A model generated the notes under the pieces. That model was not told where the DNA came from. It saw only the letters and a list, made by a program, of their open reading frames with translations, and searched no databases. A DNA stretch of 64,000 nt from Piezodorus guildinii (Eukaryota; Arthropoda; Insecta; Hemiptera; Pentatomidae): contig CM041292.1 in assembly GCA_023052935.1 (NCBI GenBank), positions 204,189,799 through 204,253,798 on the forward strand, given 5' to 3'. The position numbers and the translations under genes are program-made. Shown in pieces: positions 33,961-46,369 of this stretch; position 1 is the stretch's first letter, and each line of letters opens with the position of its first letter.

Positions 33961-35228
33961 TAAAATTTATAGCCTTTCTTAATTATAGCTTCGTGCCCAC
34001 AATCAAATATTGCTGTTTTTTCATAAGTAAACCCATAAAGCCTTTTAATATGGTAAAAATCAAAGTATTCACACTTTTAACTATTTACAATTGGTTACAC
34101 ACGCTAAGCAGATCTTTTTTGATAAAGTAATAAACCAGGAAGAAGCCATAAAATTGGTTTATTTCTAATAAGTTTAATTTAGACAAAAAAATATTTATAA
34201 AACATATAAAATTTTCTATTATTAATTATATTAATTTCTATTTATAAAAGAAAATTACCCACATACAATAATATGTAATGACTTTCTTGTCCCATTGTCA
34301 TAAATGTATTATTAAAATATTATACGAATTATTATTATTTTTTTTTTTTGTTTCAGGTACAATACATCTTCAGAACATTCTATTAGCTGATTCCAAGTTA
34401 ATCAATTTTACTAATTTTTTCTTAGTGCACGTTCTTCACTTCTAAAATAGGGTAGACATCATAATCCATATTAGTGTTAAATATATACTCTCCAGAAGAA
34501 AATCAAATATATTAAACTTTAGAAATGGGGGAATTTCTGTTTCCATTGCCATACATTTATTATTAAAATTTTACACAAATTTTCCGTAAACAGTTTTCAG
34601 AATAAAGCTTAAATAAGGTTAAAATTATCTCTGGTAGAAATTAAATAAAAATATCCAAAAGATAATTATTGAAGAGAGACAATATAAAATATTTAAAATA
34701 AGCTGATTAGACAATAACTGGTAAGTCCACATGTAGTATTCAACCGTGGCGTTTGTCAGTCCCATTGGAGATAAATAAGTTAACGGAACATGGCCCTTGC
34801 AGTATTGGGCCATTAGATAAATTATCCCTTCGGTAATCGCCAAGCCAGATCTCCATGTAATTATTTTATAGACCTTAGTCCTTTCCGTCCATATACATTT
34901 CTATCATAACCATCTTTTGCAATGGCCACTGTTACATCAGGGACAACATATAAAAAAAAAAAATATTTTGTTTTTAATGATATCCGGTGTTTTTACTTGC
35001 CATTATTATGGCATTTGACAACATGTACTCTTTAATGACGAGCCATCCTTAGCAAAGCCGATATTTGAATGATTCAAAATGTGAACTCGATTTTCATAAT
35101 CGCAACACAATTAAACTACATGTTCATCCTAATGTATTTTGAGAAATCAGCATAATCGTTTAGATCTATTAATTATATCAGACACATTTGCCTTAAGTTT
35201 AATTTGACTGATTAATGAGTATTAAATA
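33961..35228. other. AT-rich stretch, no gene seen
   Basis: 1.2 kb without a family I recognise. Open frames such as 34625-34843 are short and unsupported. Confidence 0.4.
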
Positions 35229-36051
35229 TTGGGTTGTGCCACATGAAATGTCCGTTTTCAAGGTAAAGGATTTTTATTAAAAATACTATATGAAAACAAA
35301 TCTGAGCTTTGAAGTGAAACAAAATCTGAAAACGCACTTTTCACTTGATCATCATTTTCAAAAGTTTTCCTTTGACGAAGTTGTCTAAATTCCTGAACAG
35401 GTGGTAATCTGTTGAGACAAGTCGGGAGAATATGGTGGGTGCGGAAGAACTTCGTAGCCCAGTTCTTTCAATTTTTTCACGGTCATGTTTTGAAACATGG
35501 GGTCTTGCTGCCGTCAGTGAGATCATGAGTACCCATGTATCGAGCTTTTTTACTTTCCCAATACACTTTAAATGTCTGGAAACGGTAGATGCACTTGCAT
35601 TTAGTTGTGCTGAGAGTCCTTTGACTGTTTGGTAGGGGTTTCCTTCTACTGTATGTTCGAGGACATTGTTGTCTATTACGGCGGAGGTCTTCCTCGGGGC
35701 AAGTTTCCAAGTCGGTACCCCAGCTGAAAACTTAGCAAACCAACGGCGAATGGTCCGTTCATTAACACTCCCTTCCCCAAACGCCTTGCAAATATTTCTA
35801 GCGCCCCAGATGCTGAATGGCCGAGTTTAAACTCGTACAAAAATATTACTCGAAAATCGCGTGATTCCAGTTCATATTACTAAAAAGTGGGTAATTGATT
35901 GGGAAGCTAATGTTTATAATACAAAGGTAGAGGATTAGTAACTGTTTTACTTTAAATATGTAAAACATTCGGAAGAAAACAACAGAGACCTGCAAAATCC
36001 TTTTGTATTTCAGAAACTATAAAAACGGACATTTCATGTGAAACAACCCAA
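35229..36051 (-). mobile_element. Mariner B copy (823 bp)
   Basis: Both end repeats are flanked by TA. It has the same central deletion as other copies, a further loss near the C-terminal end (from GAAAAC directly to TCTGAGC near 35300), and many single-base indels, so no frame is long. Confidence 0.9.
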
Positions 36052-36540
36052 TAATTAAAAACAATATAGAAATTTTTCATTATTTGTGTAGAAACGTACG
36101 TCAGTATTTGTTTAAATTAATATCCAGTTCGGAAATACAATTTATATCATTTTAAAATAATGAGTTAAGGATTTTTGATCATTCTACAGTGTGAGGTACA
36201 GGAATTGACAATTTCACGGTGATACAAATCAACAGGGTTCGCAGTTTTGAATATTAATATTATAATTCATTTTACGAGAGAATTTATATATATTTTTTTC
36301 ATTATTTTGTGCTTTTCTTTAATTTTTCAATTTGTAATAAAATTTGTTTGTTTAATCAACATTTTTTAAAAACATGCAGATATATTTAATTTTGGAAAAA
36401 AAAAAGTATTGAGTGATGCAATCTATTGTATGTGATGCAATCTATAAAGACCACGAATGTAATTTTGTACCATAATGCTAACAGATATTATTATTATATT
36501 ATATATATATATATATATATATAATATATTATAATTTTTG
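36052..36540. other. AT-rich spacer with short (TA)n
   Basis: TA tract at 36502-36523 inside a larger AT dyad; otherwise nothing. Confidence 0.5.
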
Positions 36541-36812
36541 CTACAGAATTATTTATAAGAATGACAAAAATAATAGTCTTGAAAATGGAGAAAATACCAC
36601 GAAACGTCAAAAAAAAAAATGTTAAGAAGGTGAATGGAAGTATATAAAGCCTAATTGAATATATAAACTTACATTGAAATTCCTCGTGTTAAATAAATAG
36701 AAAAACAAAACTTTTTTTATATATTTTTTCTTATTTAATTAGTACTTATATTTACACTAGATTATTTTTTATTATTGATAATACTACGTTTGTCATATAC
36801 AAAATCCTAAAG
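36541..36812 (+). repeat. Repeat G copy 2
   Basis: Direct copy of 30525-30822. Confidence 0.8.
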
Positions 36813-36944
36813 TTTTGTACTTATCGTTTCATGACCGATTAACATAATCCAGTGTTTTTCAAAAGCATAAAACATTTAAAAGGTGATCGATTGTAAACAA
36901 TATAAAATAAATAAGAAATACACTAATTGAATGCAGTGTAAACC

Positions 36945-37150
36945 ATTTGGGTCGCTGCAGTGAAGGGCATAACATCCTTCTATACCCAATGTTCCGGGTA
37001 CAAACAAGGCTAATGGCTCTAGGATTTTTTAAAGGTTTTGAAAAATCCTTAGTTATACCATCTTTCGGAAGAGACGATAAATGGTGGTCCGGAGCCTGGG
37101 CGATGTGAGGAGCTCGTTAAAGATCTCTATCCTAATTGAAACCAGGCAAT
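36945..37150 (+). repeat. SINE B, diverged copy
   Basis: Body landmarks AAAAATCCTTAGTTATACC, GTGGTCC and GAGCTCGTTAAAGATCTCTA match 42632-42918. The tRNA-like head is strongly changed. Confidence 0.7.
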
Positions 37151-37415
37151 AATTATAAAAGTGTTCACAGTTTTTTTTCTCTAATATTTCTAATTTCGTT
37201 AAAACGCAGCGCATTCCCTTTACGTAACATTGTGGAGTATTACTCCTGACCACGAGGTAGCCACACCACGTGGGGGTCTGTGTCCCATCCCCAGGCTGGT
37301 TCACACGGAGTCGTGATACAAAGGGCACTTATTACAAGCGAGCTTATGATTTCAGTTCACACGAGAAAGACTTTTAAACATTAGTTTACACTCCCACAAA
37401 CAGTTTTTTTTTCCT
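37151..37415. other. Spacer, no gene seen
   Basis: Contains the odd patch 37245-37320 with CACGTGGGGGTCTGTGTCCC; not recognised. Confidence 0.35.
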
Positions 37416-38035
37416 TTAATTTTTTTTTTTTTTTTCGTCAGTAATTTCTTCAATTTAAAGGTTTCCTCAAGCAAAATCCTGCCCCAACAGATCTTTCCAC
37501 CTCTGCCGGTCCATCGCTCACTCTCCCGACAGCCCCCTACCAGCCATACTCTCCACCACTCTATCCTTCCATCTAACTGGGGGTCTTCCTCTCCTTCTTC
37601 TACCATCTGCCTCCCAATCCATAATTATTTTAGGTAAGCGATTGTCCCCCATTCCTTTCACATGGCCGTACCACCTAAGCCTCCTTTCTTCCACCAGCTC
37701 AAGAATGTTGTGCTTTATTTCAAGTGCTTCTCTTATAGTGACATTGTTCACCCTCTTCGATTCTCGATATCCTTGCCGTTCTCCTCCAAAAATCCATTTC
37801 AACAGAAAGAAATTCTTTCTCCTGGGCTATGCTGAGGGCCATGCCTCCGAACCATATAACATTATGCTCTCTACCAAAGCTTTGTATATGAGCTTCTTCG
37901 TTTTTATCATTATATTGCTGCTCCAGAGTAATGAGTTGAGCATTCCTACTGCTTTGTTCCCGCATGTGATCCTCTTTGGATTTCTGCCTCTGCCCGGCCA
38001 TTACTTCGATATGGAGCCCAAATAACACAACTGTT
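37416..38035 (-). mobile_element. Non-LTR retrotransposon tail, third RTE-type subfamily
   Basis: On the minus strand, remains read NEEAHIQSFGREHNVIWFGG in one frame, then VEERRLRWYGHVKGMGDNRL and RRRGRPPVRWKDRVVESMAG in another (37518-37802), and a poly(A) tail seen as T runs at 37416-37435. The RLRWYGHV and GRPxxRW signatures are typical of the RT C-terminal end. The 5' side is cut at about 38035. Confidence 0.75.
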
Positions 38036-38760
38036 CCACTTTGTATAATATATTTTTTTTTATTAACGACTCAAAAAGAAAGTTAAAAGTTAATAACGAT
38101 AAACTGTTGTTATTTAGCCACACGTTATTTCAGATTAATTATTTTCTGAAATGTGCTTGGTCAGCCCCAATAAAAGTATAAATAAGTGATAATTGTACTG
38201 TAACAAAGAACTGATTGTTAAGGCAAAGAATGTGGAAAACATCATTTTGATTACAGATAGATTATTAATAAAGAATAGATAGATATTGTGAAATATATGT
38301 TAGGAATATACTATGACAGTGAAAGTCTAACGCTAGTCCATCCCACCTGAAGCCCGTATGCTACTGGACTCTTCACTCATTTTCTCCCAGTTTGTCTACG
38401 GTTGCCGTGTGTATGGCGGGCGATCTAAAAATATTGAATAAGACTTAAGAGGCAAATTAATTGTTTCATTAGATTCACATGTGAAATCCCCAGACGCTCT
38501 CATGTTTCTAGTAGGTATACCGAGTTGAATTGGCTCTATCCCTCTTTGTGTCGACAGTACCTCCTTAGTGTTATGTCTCTTCTGATTTTTCAAAAGAAAA
38601 AAAAACAAAAAAACCCTCATTATATTCTCGATATGCTTACCACATTTTCCTCAAGTTCCTCGGTCCATTCAGTAAACACAAGATCACAACCATAAACCTG
38701 TATATACCTTCCCATAGATCCACATACTTTAAAAAATCGTTTGTCATTCGTGCTATTTTA
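38036..38760. other. Spacer, no gene seen
   Basis: AT-rich; no family recognised. Confidence 0.4.
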
Positions 38761-39418
38761 CGAGGCATGTTTTTCAAGTAAGTACCGTTTTGGAATTAAA
38801 AGAAGACGTGCAAAGATATCACAATAATTTTAGTTTTACATGACAGCCTATACCTTAATCTACTTTTCTACACAATTTCCATGAATTTTGAGGCACTTGT
38901 CATAAAGCGGCATCAGTTTTTGAATACCCTCCTCAAAAAATTCTGCCGCCTGACTTGTTAACCACTGCATCACAAATGTTCTGACTTCGTTATCGCATCA
39001 ACGACGCTGCATTGATAGTCTCATTACAAGGCAGAAACTCCACTAACAATACTCCTTTTCTGTCCCAAAAAACTGTGCACATGATTTTCCGGGCAGAAAT
39101 TGTTTGCTTAAACTTCACTCTTTTGGGTGATGATTAATGTCGCCATTCCATGGATTGTTGTTTTGATTCTGGTGTGACGTAGGCCCTCCATGTTTCGTCA
39201 ACGTCGTTTAACAAGTCAGGCAGCATAATTTTTTGAGAAAGGTATTCAAAAACTGATGCCTCATAACGCGGCAATTCAACAAGTGACTCGAAATTCATGA
39301 AAATTATGTAGAAAAGTAGATTAAAGTACAGGCTTTCATGTAAAAATAAAATTATTGCGATATCTTTGCACGTCTTTTTTTAATTCCAAAACGATACTTA
39401 CTTGAAAAACATGCCTCG
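38761..39418. mobile_element. Mariner C, foldback form (658 bp)
   Basis: TA flanks both ends (38759-38760, 39419-39420). The arms, about 215 bp each (38761-38975 and about 39205-39418), are inverted copies. Both carry the transposase C-terminal codons: SQAAEFFEEGIQKLMP on the minus strand of the left arm and a mutated FFEKGIQKLMP on the plus strand of the right arm. The centre, on the minus strand, reads DVDETWRAYVTPESKQQSMEW (first catalytic Asp in DETW) and later WDRKGVLLVEFLP, a mariner signature. So it holds two element 3' ends and no 5' end. Stops interrupt the centre. Confidence 0.88.
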
Positions 39419-39420
39419 TA

Positions 39421-40254
39421 TTTTGTCATTCTAATTATTTACCAATATCCATTCGTAAAGCCTTATCATTAACCACTTTTAAACATAATCATTTCTCTAC
39501 CTTCTCTGAATACTAACTTTAAACTATCAATTCTCCTAACGTATATAATATTTAAAGCTACCAACAACAACTATTCCTTCCTACAAAATGCGTATACTAT
39601 ATTGAATTTTTAAAAGACCAGACAATTTCATTTTTATTACACTTTTTTGTTATTGTTAGGGGACTACTAGTTCTAGAGTAAAATTAATTTTCATTTCATT
39701 TCATCACAATGTAGAAGGCAACTAAGGCAAAAGCCATTACGATGCACTGTTGTGGGACATAAGTAACATTTCTAAAGAATTTTCGTGTGGGTGGACCAGG
39801 TGGGTAGAAAATCGTTAAGGGAAGCCAATTAGATATACAAAAAAAAAATTTTTCAAGTCCTTTTAAAAATAACAACTATGGTACTGTACCAGGAAAATAA
39901 TAACTTTCAATAATTCAACAAAATTTATTCAATGACATTAACTAAAAACTGTGCACTGGCGTTTTAGAAGTGATCAATTACAGATAAAAGTCTAATATCA
40001 GAGCTGTAAAAGGGTAGGTTAAACTGCGATTAAGTTCGAAAAATATGAAGTATCTTCCACAGGTATCACCGAGAGGGCGCTTGATGTCATTTTTTTTTTT
40101 AAATAAGCAAATGGTTTTTTATAAACAAGGATACATAGTTGGTACATGTTATACATGGTTACATAATGTTATATACATGGTTAGGCATGAGGGAGACAGA
40201 GCACCCAGTGGTGCACCCTCCTCACATACAAATAGAAACTATAGGGTTGTTTCA
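39421..40254. other. Spacer, no gene seen
   Basis: AT-rich; 40100-40230 has a repeated TACATGG/TACATGTT theme but no family likeness. Confidence 0.4.
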
Positions 40255-40410
40255 TATTTCATGTTTCATTTTCACACGTTTCTATATAAACTCCATTTAA
40301 TTAATTCTTTAATACTTTCCCGTATTTTTATTTTTAACTGTATTTGAATGAATTAAAAATGGAGGTAAGTGAAAGTCGTGTGTTGCCCGCACCAGATTTT
40401 TTTATTTAAA
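40255..40410 (+). repeat. Family D end piece
   Basis: Ends in GGAGGTAAGTGAAAGTCGTG and CCCGCACCAGATTTTTT, as at 41888 and 60958. Confidence 0.7.
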
Positions 40411-41104
40411 AATGATTTGCTGAACTTCCTTAACATAAATTACGTAAATATACAACTTCATGGGTTGGTGTAATAACCCCTTGGACGCCCCTGAATCCTT
40501 CCATTGGCCCCACCAGGACTATCCTGAGGCTGCGGTTGATATCCTGGTAGGGTCAATGTCTCCCCACAGCTCAGCCTCATCCATCGGCTCCTCCTAACCC
40601 GTTCCATTACCCCCCCCCCCCTCAATTTATGGTCGTCCAATTTTCCTTAGGCAAGATCTAGGATAGGATACCAATTCATTATTTGTTTGCTCCAAGTCAA
40701 ATCCATCCACCGGAAGACATCTGGAATGCCTAGTTCCTAAGATAAATCTTTATCCCTAAATGTGGAAGATCCTCTTGGTCCTTCGTTATATTTGGTTCTG
40801 TTTTTTCCTTATCCTTTATCATTCCAAGGAGGTAACTTTCCATTCTCCGATTCCTGGTACTTTCTTATTAACTTATCCCTCTTTCGAAACGTTGCGTCAT
40901 ATGATGACGCACAGTGCTTAGCGAAATTTCTTTGATTTAGGCTCCTAAGCTCACAAAGGATCTTTTAATCTACTTAGGTACTTAGGTACTTAGGTACTTA
41001 GGTACATTATTTCCTCCTTTTATTGTTAATCAGAAATGATCGAAAAGATTGATTTTTTCTGACTATTTCCTCTTACTTTAATTTATTTCTCAATATTAAT
41101 GTAC
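40411..41104. other. Spacer with short tandem repeat
   Basis: 40470-40640 is GC-richer with a C12 run; its minus-strand frame (60 codons) is not recognised. 40971-41005 is an 8-base unit (ACTTAGGT) repeated four times. Confidence 0.5.
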
Positions 41105-41935
41105 ATAAATAAATAAATAGACATTATATGGAATATATAGTAACGGAAAGTATAGCGATCGTGAAAATGTTCGAATTCCAGTTTTCAACGGAAATACACG
41201 TTTTAGGGTCACCTGAGTCCAAATAACCAAGTCCCGAAAAAAGGTCTGTGTGTGTGTGGTAATTCCCGTGTGTAAACGAACTAAGACAACTATACGCCCG
41301 AGATGTTACAGCAACTTTTTCATGAAAATCAGCTAACCAGAAGAGCCACTTTATACCATGCATTTTACTACTCAAAATCAGCTCTGACGGCGGACTATAT
41401 ATCATGTAGGTTTCATTCTGATTGAAATTGTCTGACAGGGCTTAAATGCCGATATTTCAAAATTTTATCCTCTAATGTACCTTTAATTTTGTAGTTTTTA
41501 TGAAATTGGCAAAATTATCTGATTAGCACTGCTAAAAAACAGGTAAATATATAAATTGAATGAATTCGATCCCAACTAAAGGAGAAAACAGAAAATTATT
41601 TTTTAAATGTAATTGTTTGTTATTGAACATGAGAACAGTAATATACATGTATAATATACCGTTGGAAAGCTAAAGATTTTACAAAAAATATTATCTCATA
41701 CACAATCTTGTCAAAGTTAACGGATATTAATGAAAAGCCGATAAACTAACTGATTATTTTAGATAATAATATAATAGATTATTTAATAAAACACCTATTC
41801 CTATAAAAATCCAATATAAATAATTCTTTAACAATATATTTTCGTTTCTAAATTTGTTTAAAAATTCTTAAATAGATATAAATAACGGAGGTAAGTGAAA
41901 GCCGTGTGTTGCCCGCACCAAATTTTTTAAGATAT
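41105..41935 (-). repeat. Family D copy, minus strand
   Basis: Holds all landmarks of the family in inverted order (AAAACTGGAATTCGAACATT-like end, GTGTGTGT tract, GTCTGACAGGGC inverse, CCGTTGGAAAGC) and closes with the plus-strand end motif GGAGGTAAGTGAAAGCCGTG. Confidence 0.75.
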
Positions 41936-42094
41936 AGGAGAAATCAACAATCGATAAACTCGATTGCAAACATATGTTTTAATAAAACGTAATGTTTAAT
42001 AAAAGGTTAATAAGTTTAGTTGTTGTGTAAAAAAATAACAGAATTGTGCTAGGCTGTAAAATAATAGTGTTTTAGTAAAAGATCTCCCTTCATT
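41936..42094. other. Spacer, no gene seen
   Basis: AT-rich. Confidence 0.4.
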
Positions 42095-42180
42095 AAAAAA
42101 AAATCATCACCCCCAAATATTTTAATTTTGCCAACGTTTTGGCTCAAACTTTTGAGCCATCATGAGGGTATTTCTGAGCC
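42095..42180 (-). repeat. Foldback-type end, family 6, degenerate hammerhead-like core
   Basis: Minus strand: CTCATGA, spacer T, GGCTC AAAAGTTT GAGCC hairpin, AAAAC, GTTGGC. Two core positions differ from CTGANGA/GAAAC. Confidence 0.55.
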
Positions 42181-42631
42181 ATGTCAAGCATAAAACATTG
42201 AGTTTGTGCTTTAAAATATTAAATAAGACTGAGTCCCGATTATCTCAACCTATAATAATGTATACAGTCGACTATACATTCTCAATATTATATTCTTAAT
42301 ATTCTGAAAACAAAACAAAAAAAACGGAATATTTTATTGAATTTTTTTTTTTTTTTTGCTGCCCACGATTTCACGAGGCCAACTTTTAACAATAATGTTA
42401 AAAAGGATGTATGTTTTCGTTGAAGCCTAGCTGGAGAACGAAAACTTGCATAAGATTGAAAGTTGTGTTGCGCGCACAAGATTTTTAATATATGTCATAC
42501 AGTGTATGAAATTTAAATGAATAGCATTAAAGTATAGATGAAGATGTAAGGTTTTATCCGATTTTTAAAAATATCATTATTACGATTTCGAAAAAAATGC
42601 CGTTTAAAAATTTCTCAATAAATTACAAACT
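42181..42631. other. Spacer, no gene seen
   Basis: AT-rich. 42450-42485 has a diverged family D end motif (GAAAGTTGTGTTGCGCGCAC). Confidence 0.45.
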
Positions 42632-42918
42632 AGGGATCACTTGTAGCTGGGTGGTTAGCATAACAGCCTCCTATACTAAAGGTCACGGGTTCAACCCCGC
42701 AGGTGGTCCTAGGATTTTTTAATGGGAGTAAAAAATCCTTAGTTATGCCGTCCTTCGGAACGGACGTTAAAAGGGGGTCCCGAGCCTGTGCGATGTCAGG
42801 TACTCGTTAAAGATCCCTATCCTAATAAAACCTGGATAGATAAAATTTAGGACTCCCACTGTAGCATCGTCCGATTAGCCATAGTTGCATAAAGTGACGT
42901 TAAATAAATAAAATAAAC
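42632..42918 (+). repeat. SINE B, fullest copy
   Basis: A tRNA-like head (TAGCTGGGTGGTTAGCATAA as A box, GGTTCAACCCC as B box), then a body (TCCTTCGGAACGGACGTTAA, TCGTTAAAGATCCCTATCCT, AGCATCGTCCGATTAGCCAT) and an (AAATA)-type tail. Copies at 36945, 48693 and 50780. Confidence 0.85.
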
Positions 42919-43196
42919 AAACTACAAAACATATAACATACGCCCTACGTTATTTGTATAATGCCATTAGTTTAAGTTATGTTTTTTTTTCAGATTGTGT
43001 CTTTCTCTTACCGATCTTATACTAAATGAATGATAAACTATAAATTAAGTTAATTACTTATAATAATTTATAGCTTAAGATATGATGAGATAAATTTAAA
43101 TGTAGCTAGCTTTTAATGAGACAATATCTCGCTTCTCCTGATCTATCGTCTGTCCATATCTTTATATATTATCATAACTTATATTGTCATGGTAAT

Positions 43197-43199
<3 letters not shown>
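42919..43199. other. AT-rich spacer
   Basis: No gene seen. Confidence 0.4.
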
Positions 43200-43251
<52 letters not shown>

Positions 43252-43585
43252 TCTGTTGATCTCAGGTTTCAGTCAATGAATAAACAATTTTAGCTATGCG
43301 ACGTTTCGAGAACTTATTGTTCTCATAATCATGCAATTTTGGACAAAATAGTGTCTAAATTAGACATGTGTAGTCTACAAACTTTGAAAGAACACTGATG
43401 ATTTTTAGAGTACTAAAAATAAATACCATAATCTTTTAAATGTGTTCTTTCAAAGTTTTTAGACTACACATGTCTAATTAAGACACTATTTTGTCCAAAA
43501 TTGCATGATTATGAGAACAATAAGTTCTCGAAACGTCGCATAGCTAAAATTGTTTATTCATTGACTGAAACCTGAGATCAACAGA

Positions 43586-43654
<69 letters not shown>

Positions 43655-43665
43655 GTGTATATATA
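43200..43665. repeat. Palindrome (family 3) bracketed by (TA)n tracts
   Basis: TA tract 43200-43247, left arm from 43248 to about 43398, short centre, right arm from about 43441 to 43589, TA tract 43590-43650. The arms match as inverses over about 150 bases. Hairpin plus GAAACGTCGC modules lie at 43313-43336 (minus) and 43506-43540 (plus). Confidence 0.9.
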
Positions 43666-43669
43666 TTGT

Positions 43670-44056
43670 TTGATCAGTTCTCGACTGTTGATAATTTAAG
43701 TTTGTGTTGTTCGTAGGTTTCAGTCAATGAATAAACAATTTTATCTATGCGACATTTCGAGAATTTATTGTTCTCATAATCATGCCTTAACAGTGGAAAA
43801 ACAAAAAAAACAAAAAAAAAACAGAACATTAATATTATTATACAATAATTAATATATGATGTTATTGTTAGAGATATAAAGAAGAGTACATTGAACAATG
43901 AATAATCATACAGTAGGTACATAGATATTTTAAATTAGGATTTACATTAAAGATATTATTATAAAATTACTTACAATTTTGGACAAAATAGTGTCTTAAT
44001 TAGACATGTTTAGCCTACAAGCTTTGAAAGAACACTGAAAAATAAAAAAGGAATAG

Positions 44057-44095
<39 letters not shown>
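43670..44095 (-). repeat. Family 3 repeat body ending in (TA)n
   Basis: Reverse complement of 26147-26490, with a third GAGAAT/ATTCTC-type hairpin module near 43750-43783 (core GAAAT). Ends in TA at 44060-44095. Confidence 0.85.
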
Positions 44096-44098
<3 letters not shown>

Positions 44099-44464
44099 TA
44101 AACTGGACTCAGTTCGCAGGCAGACAGCTGGAGATGACAATAGACTGGATGACTCCAGCAATACCTGGCCATGGGGTACCTGGACACCAGCCAATGTTGC
44201 CGGATCTACCTCCAGCCTCCGAAGGCTTTGTCAATCACCTCTGAAAGCATGCCTTGGGATCATGAACTGACTTCCAGCGGGTAACTATCTCTTTCCACCT
44301 ATCTATTCTGGAGTATGGCAAACTAATTGCCGTTTATTGGTCTATGTTATGTTATAATCCATTGTGTTTAAAATGTTTGCATCAAATGATTTTTAAAGTA
44401 CTAAAAACAAATACCGTAATCTTTTAAATATACCCTTACCTGATGTATTATATCTTTAAAATTA
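44096..44464. other. GC-richer patch of unknown nature, then spacer
   Basis: 44096-44290 is clearly richer in GC than its surroundings (for example CCATGGGGTACCTGGACACC). No frame is convincing. Confidence 0.4.
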
Positions 44465-44631
44465 TTGGGTTGTTTCACATAAAATTTCCGTGTTTATAGT
44501 TTCTGAAATACATAAAGGATTTCGCAGATCTCTGTTGTTTTCTTCCGAATCTTTACATATTTAAAGTAAACAGTTACTAATCCTCTACCTTTGTATTATA
44601 AACATTAGCTTCCCAATCAATTACCCACTTA
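44465..44631 (+). mobile_element. Mariner B fragment (5' end)
   Basis: The end repeat with TA before it, and the 5' non-coding part up to TTACCCACTT. The rest is missing. Confidence 0.85.
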
Positions 44632-44639
44632 TAATTTTT

Positions 44640-45236
44640 TTAGTTTTCGCCTATATTTGTTTTTCAAATTCGTACAACTTACATATTTAGCTGTTATTTA
44701 TCAATGCTAACAACATATTATGGTTATTTTTATAGAATATACTAAATTAAAAGTACTTTAGAGGAAGAAAATATCGGCATTTAAGACCTGTCAGACTATT
44801 TTTATCAGAATGAAACCTACATGATGTTAAAGCCTATTAAATTTTACATTAATATGGTGAGTTTAATCAAAATCGTCGGAACTGTTTACGAGAAAATCGA
44901 AAAAAAGGTGCAAAATACATGGTATTAAGTGGCTCTTCAGGTAAGCTCATTATGATGAAAAAGGTTTTGTAAAGTATCGGGTGAATATTTGTCCTAAATA
45001 TGAAATTTCAGTTTCATAGGACTTTTCGTTTCCGCCCGGGAGTTACCACACACACACACACACACACACACACGCGCGCGCGCACCACACACACACACAC
45101 ACAGACCTTTTTGCGGGACTTGGTTATTTGGACTCAGGGGACCCGACCCTAAAACGTTTATTTCCGTTGAAAACTGGAATTCGAAAATTTTCATGATTGC
45201 AATAATTTCCCTTACCATATATAGTAAGTGAAAGTA
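44640..45236 (+). repeat. Family D copy with (CA)n/(CG)n tract
   Basis: Landmarks as in 16170-17340. At 45049-45102 a CA tract changes to CG and back to CA. It is followed by AGACCTTTTTGCGGGACTTG and the end GAAAACTGGAATTCGAAAAT, closing at the dyad TATATATAGTAAGTGAAAGT. Confidence 0.8.
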
Positions 45237-46073
45237 AAAATTAATATTCAGTAATCATGCTATCAAATAATTATTCCTAAAATATGATTAGTAGTGTAGA
45301 CGTATTTTCAAGATGAGAAGGTTTTAGAAAAATTAACATGCAACAAAATAAGTCGTACAAGTTTAAAAAAGAGTTTTATAAGCACATTAACCTATCAATA
45401 TATGTTATTTGTAGTGTTGTAAAGAGGGGGATAATGGTGATTCAGTGTCACCACAGTATCGTACAAATCATATTATTCTATATGTTGCGAAAGAGTTTAC
45501 GTACCGATTCGTACGTAACTTGTTAAAATAAATGGAAAGACGTAAGTTGTTAAAATAAATGGAAAGATGTTACAAATCCATAAACTGAATGAAAAACTGA
45601 TATTTACTGTAAATTGAATCGGATGACCATGTAAACTAAATTGAAATTTAAAATTACAACATGTCGGACAATACTTGCAGGAGAATGAAAAGAAGCTGGA
45701 TGAGGGACCTTCTAAGCTAAATGCATAATAGGAAGCACGCCAGGAAGAGGTGCCGCTGGGCATCTTCTCTCCATCATGTCTACCACGCCAGACTATCATT
45801 CCTTCCTCAAATTTGCTGATTGTCAGCATTCATTGACAGGTGTGAATAAAATATATATATATATATATTTTTTTTTTTATTTATTATTTTTTTTTTTTAA
45901 GGTTTTACCTCTATATTTATGATATGATCCAGCGATTAGTCAATTCCATTAAAGCCACGCGAGGATTTCTTTATATGGGATAATTTATTTTCAGTAATGT
46001 CACCAAACATTTATTCCTAAAATTTGATTAGCGGTATCAAAACCCCCCCCCCCCACCCATAAAAACAAAAAAA
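45237..46073. other. Spacer, no gene seen
   Basis: AT-rich, T runs at 45869-45900, a C12 run at 46043-46054. The minus-strand frame at 45497-45829 shows no family likeness. Confidence 0.4.
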
Positions 46074-46369
46074 TGGTTGTACCACTACAACCCATGAAAG
46101 GTCTTGGACTCAGTAATTATAGAGATTCGTCGATACCTTAGGCCGTGCGATAAGGTAATTAGGCCTTGATCACGCTCAGTCGCCAGGCTTTTCCCTAATT
46201 TTTTGAGTACCCGCTTTATAGAGGCTGGGTGTGCCTTAGAGTCTCCATCTCCTAAGTTCGCTCCCCGACTAAATTAACAGAATAAATAATATTCTGCCAC
46301 AGCCAGGATTAGAACCCAGGACCCGGAGAACCGTAGAGTAGTGCTCTATCGACTACACCACGCCGTTCC
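46074..46369 (-). repeat. SINE A, minus strand
   Basis: Complete head (GTGGTGTAGTCGATAGAGCA, GGGTTCTAATCCTGGCT) and body ending in GGTTGTAGTGGTAC. A few changes in both box regions. Confidence 0.85.

Noticed and set aside
40458..40640. 60-codon minus-strand frame with GRIQGRPRG
   Set aside because: Too short and next to a C12 run; no domain recognised.
40971..41005. CRISPR-like array
   Set aside because: Only an 8-base simple tandem repeat without spacers; the window is eukaryotic.
45497..45829. 110-codon minus-strand frame
   Set aside because: Low-complexity Ser/Phe-rich translation without family likeness.
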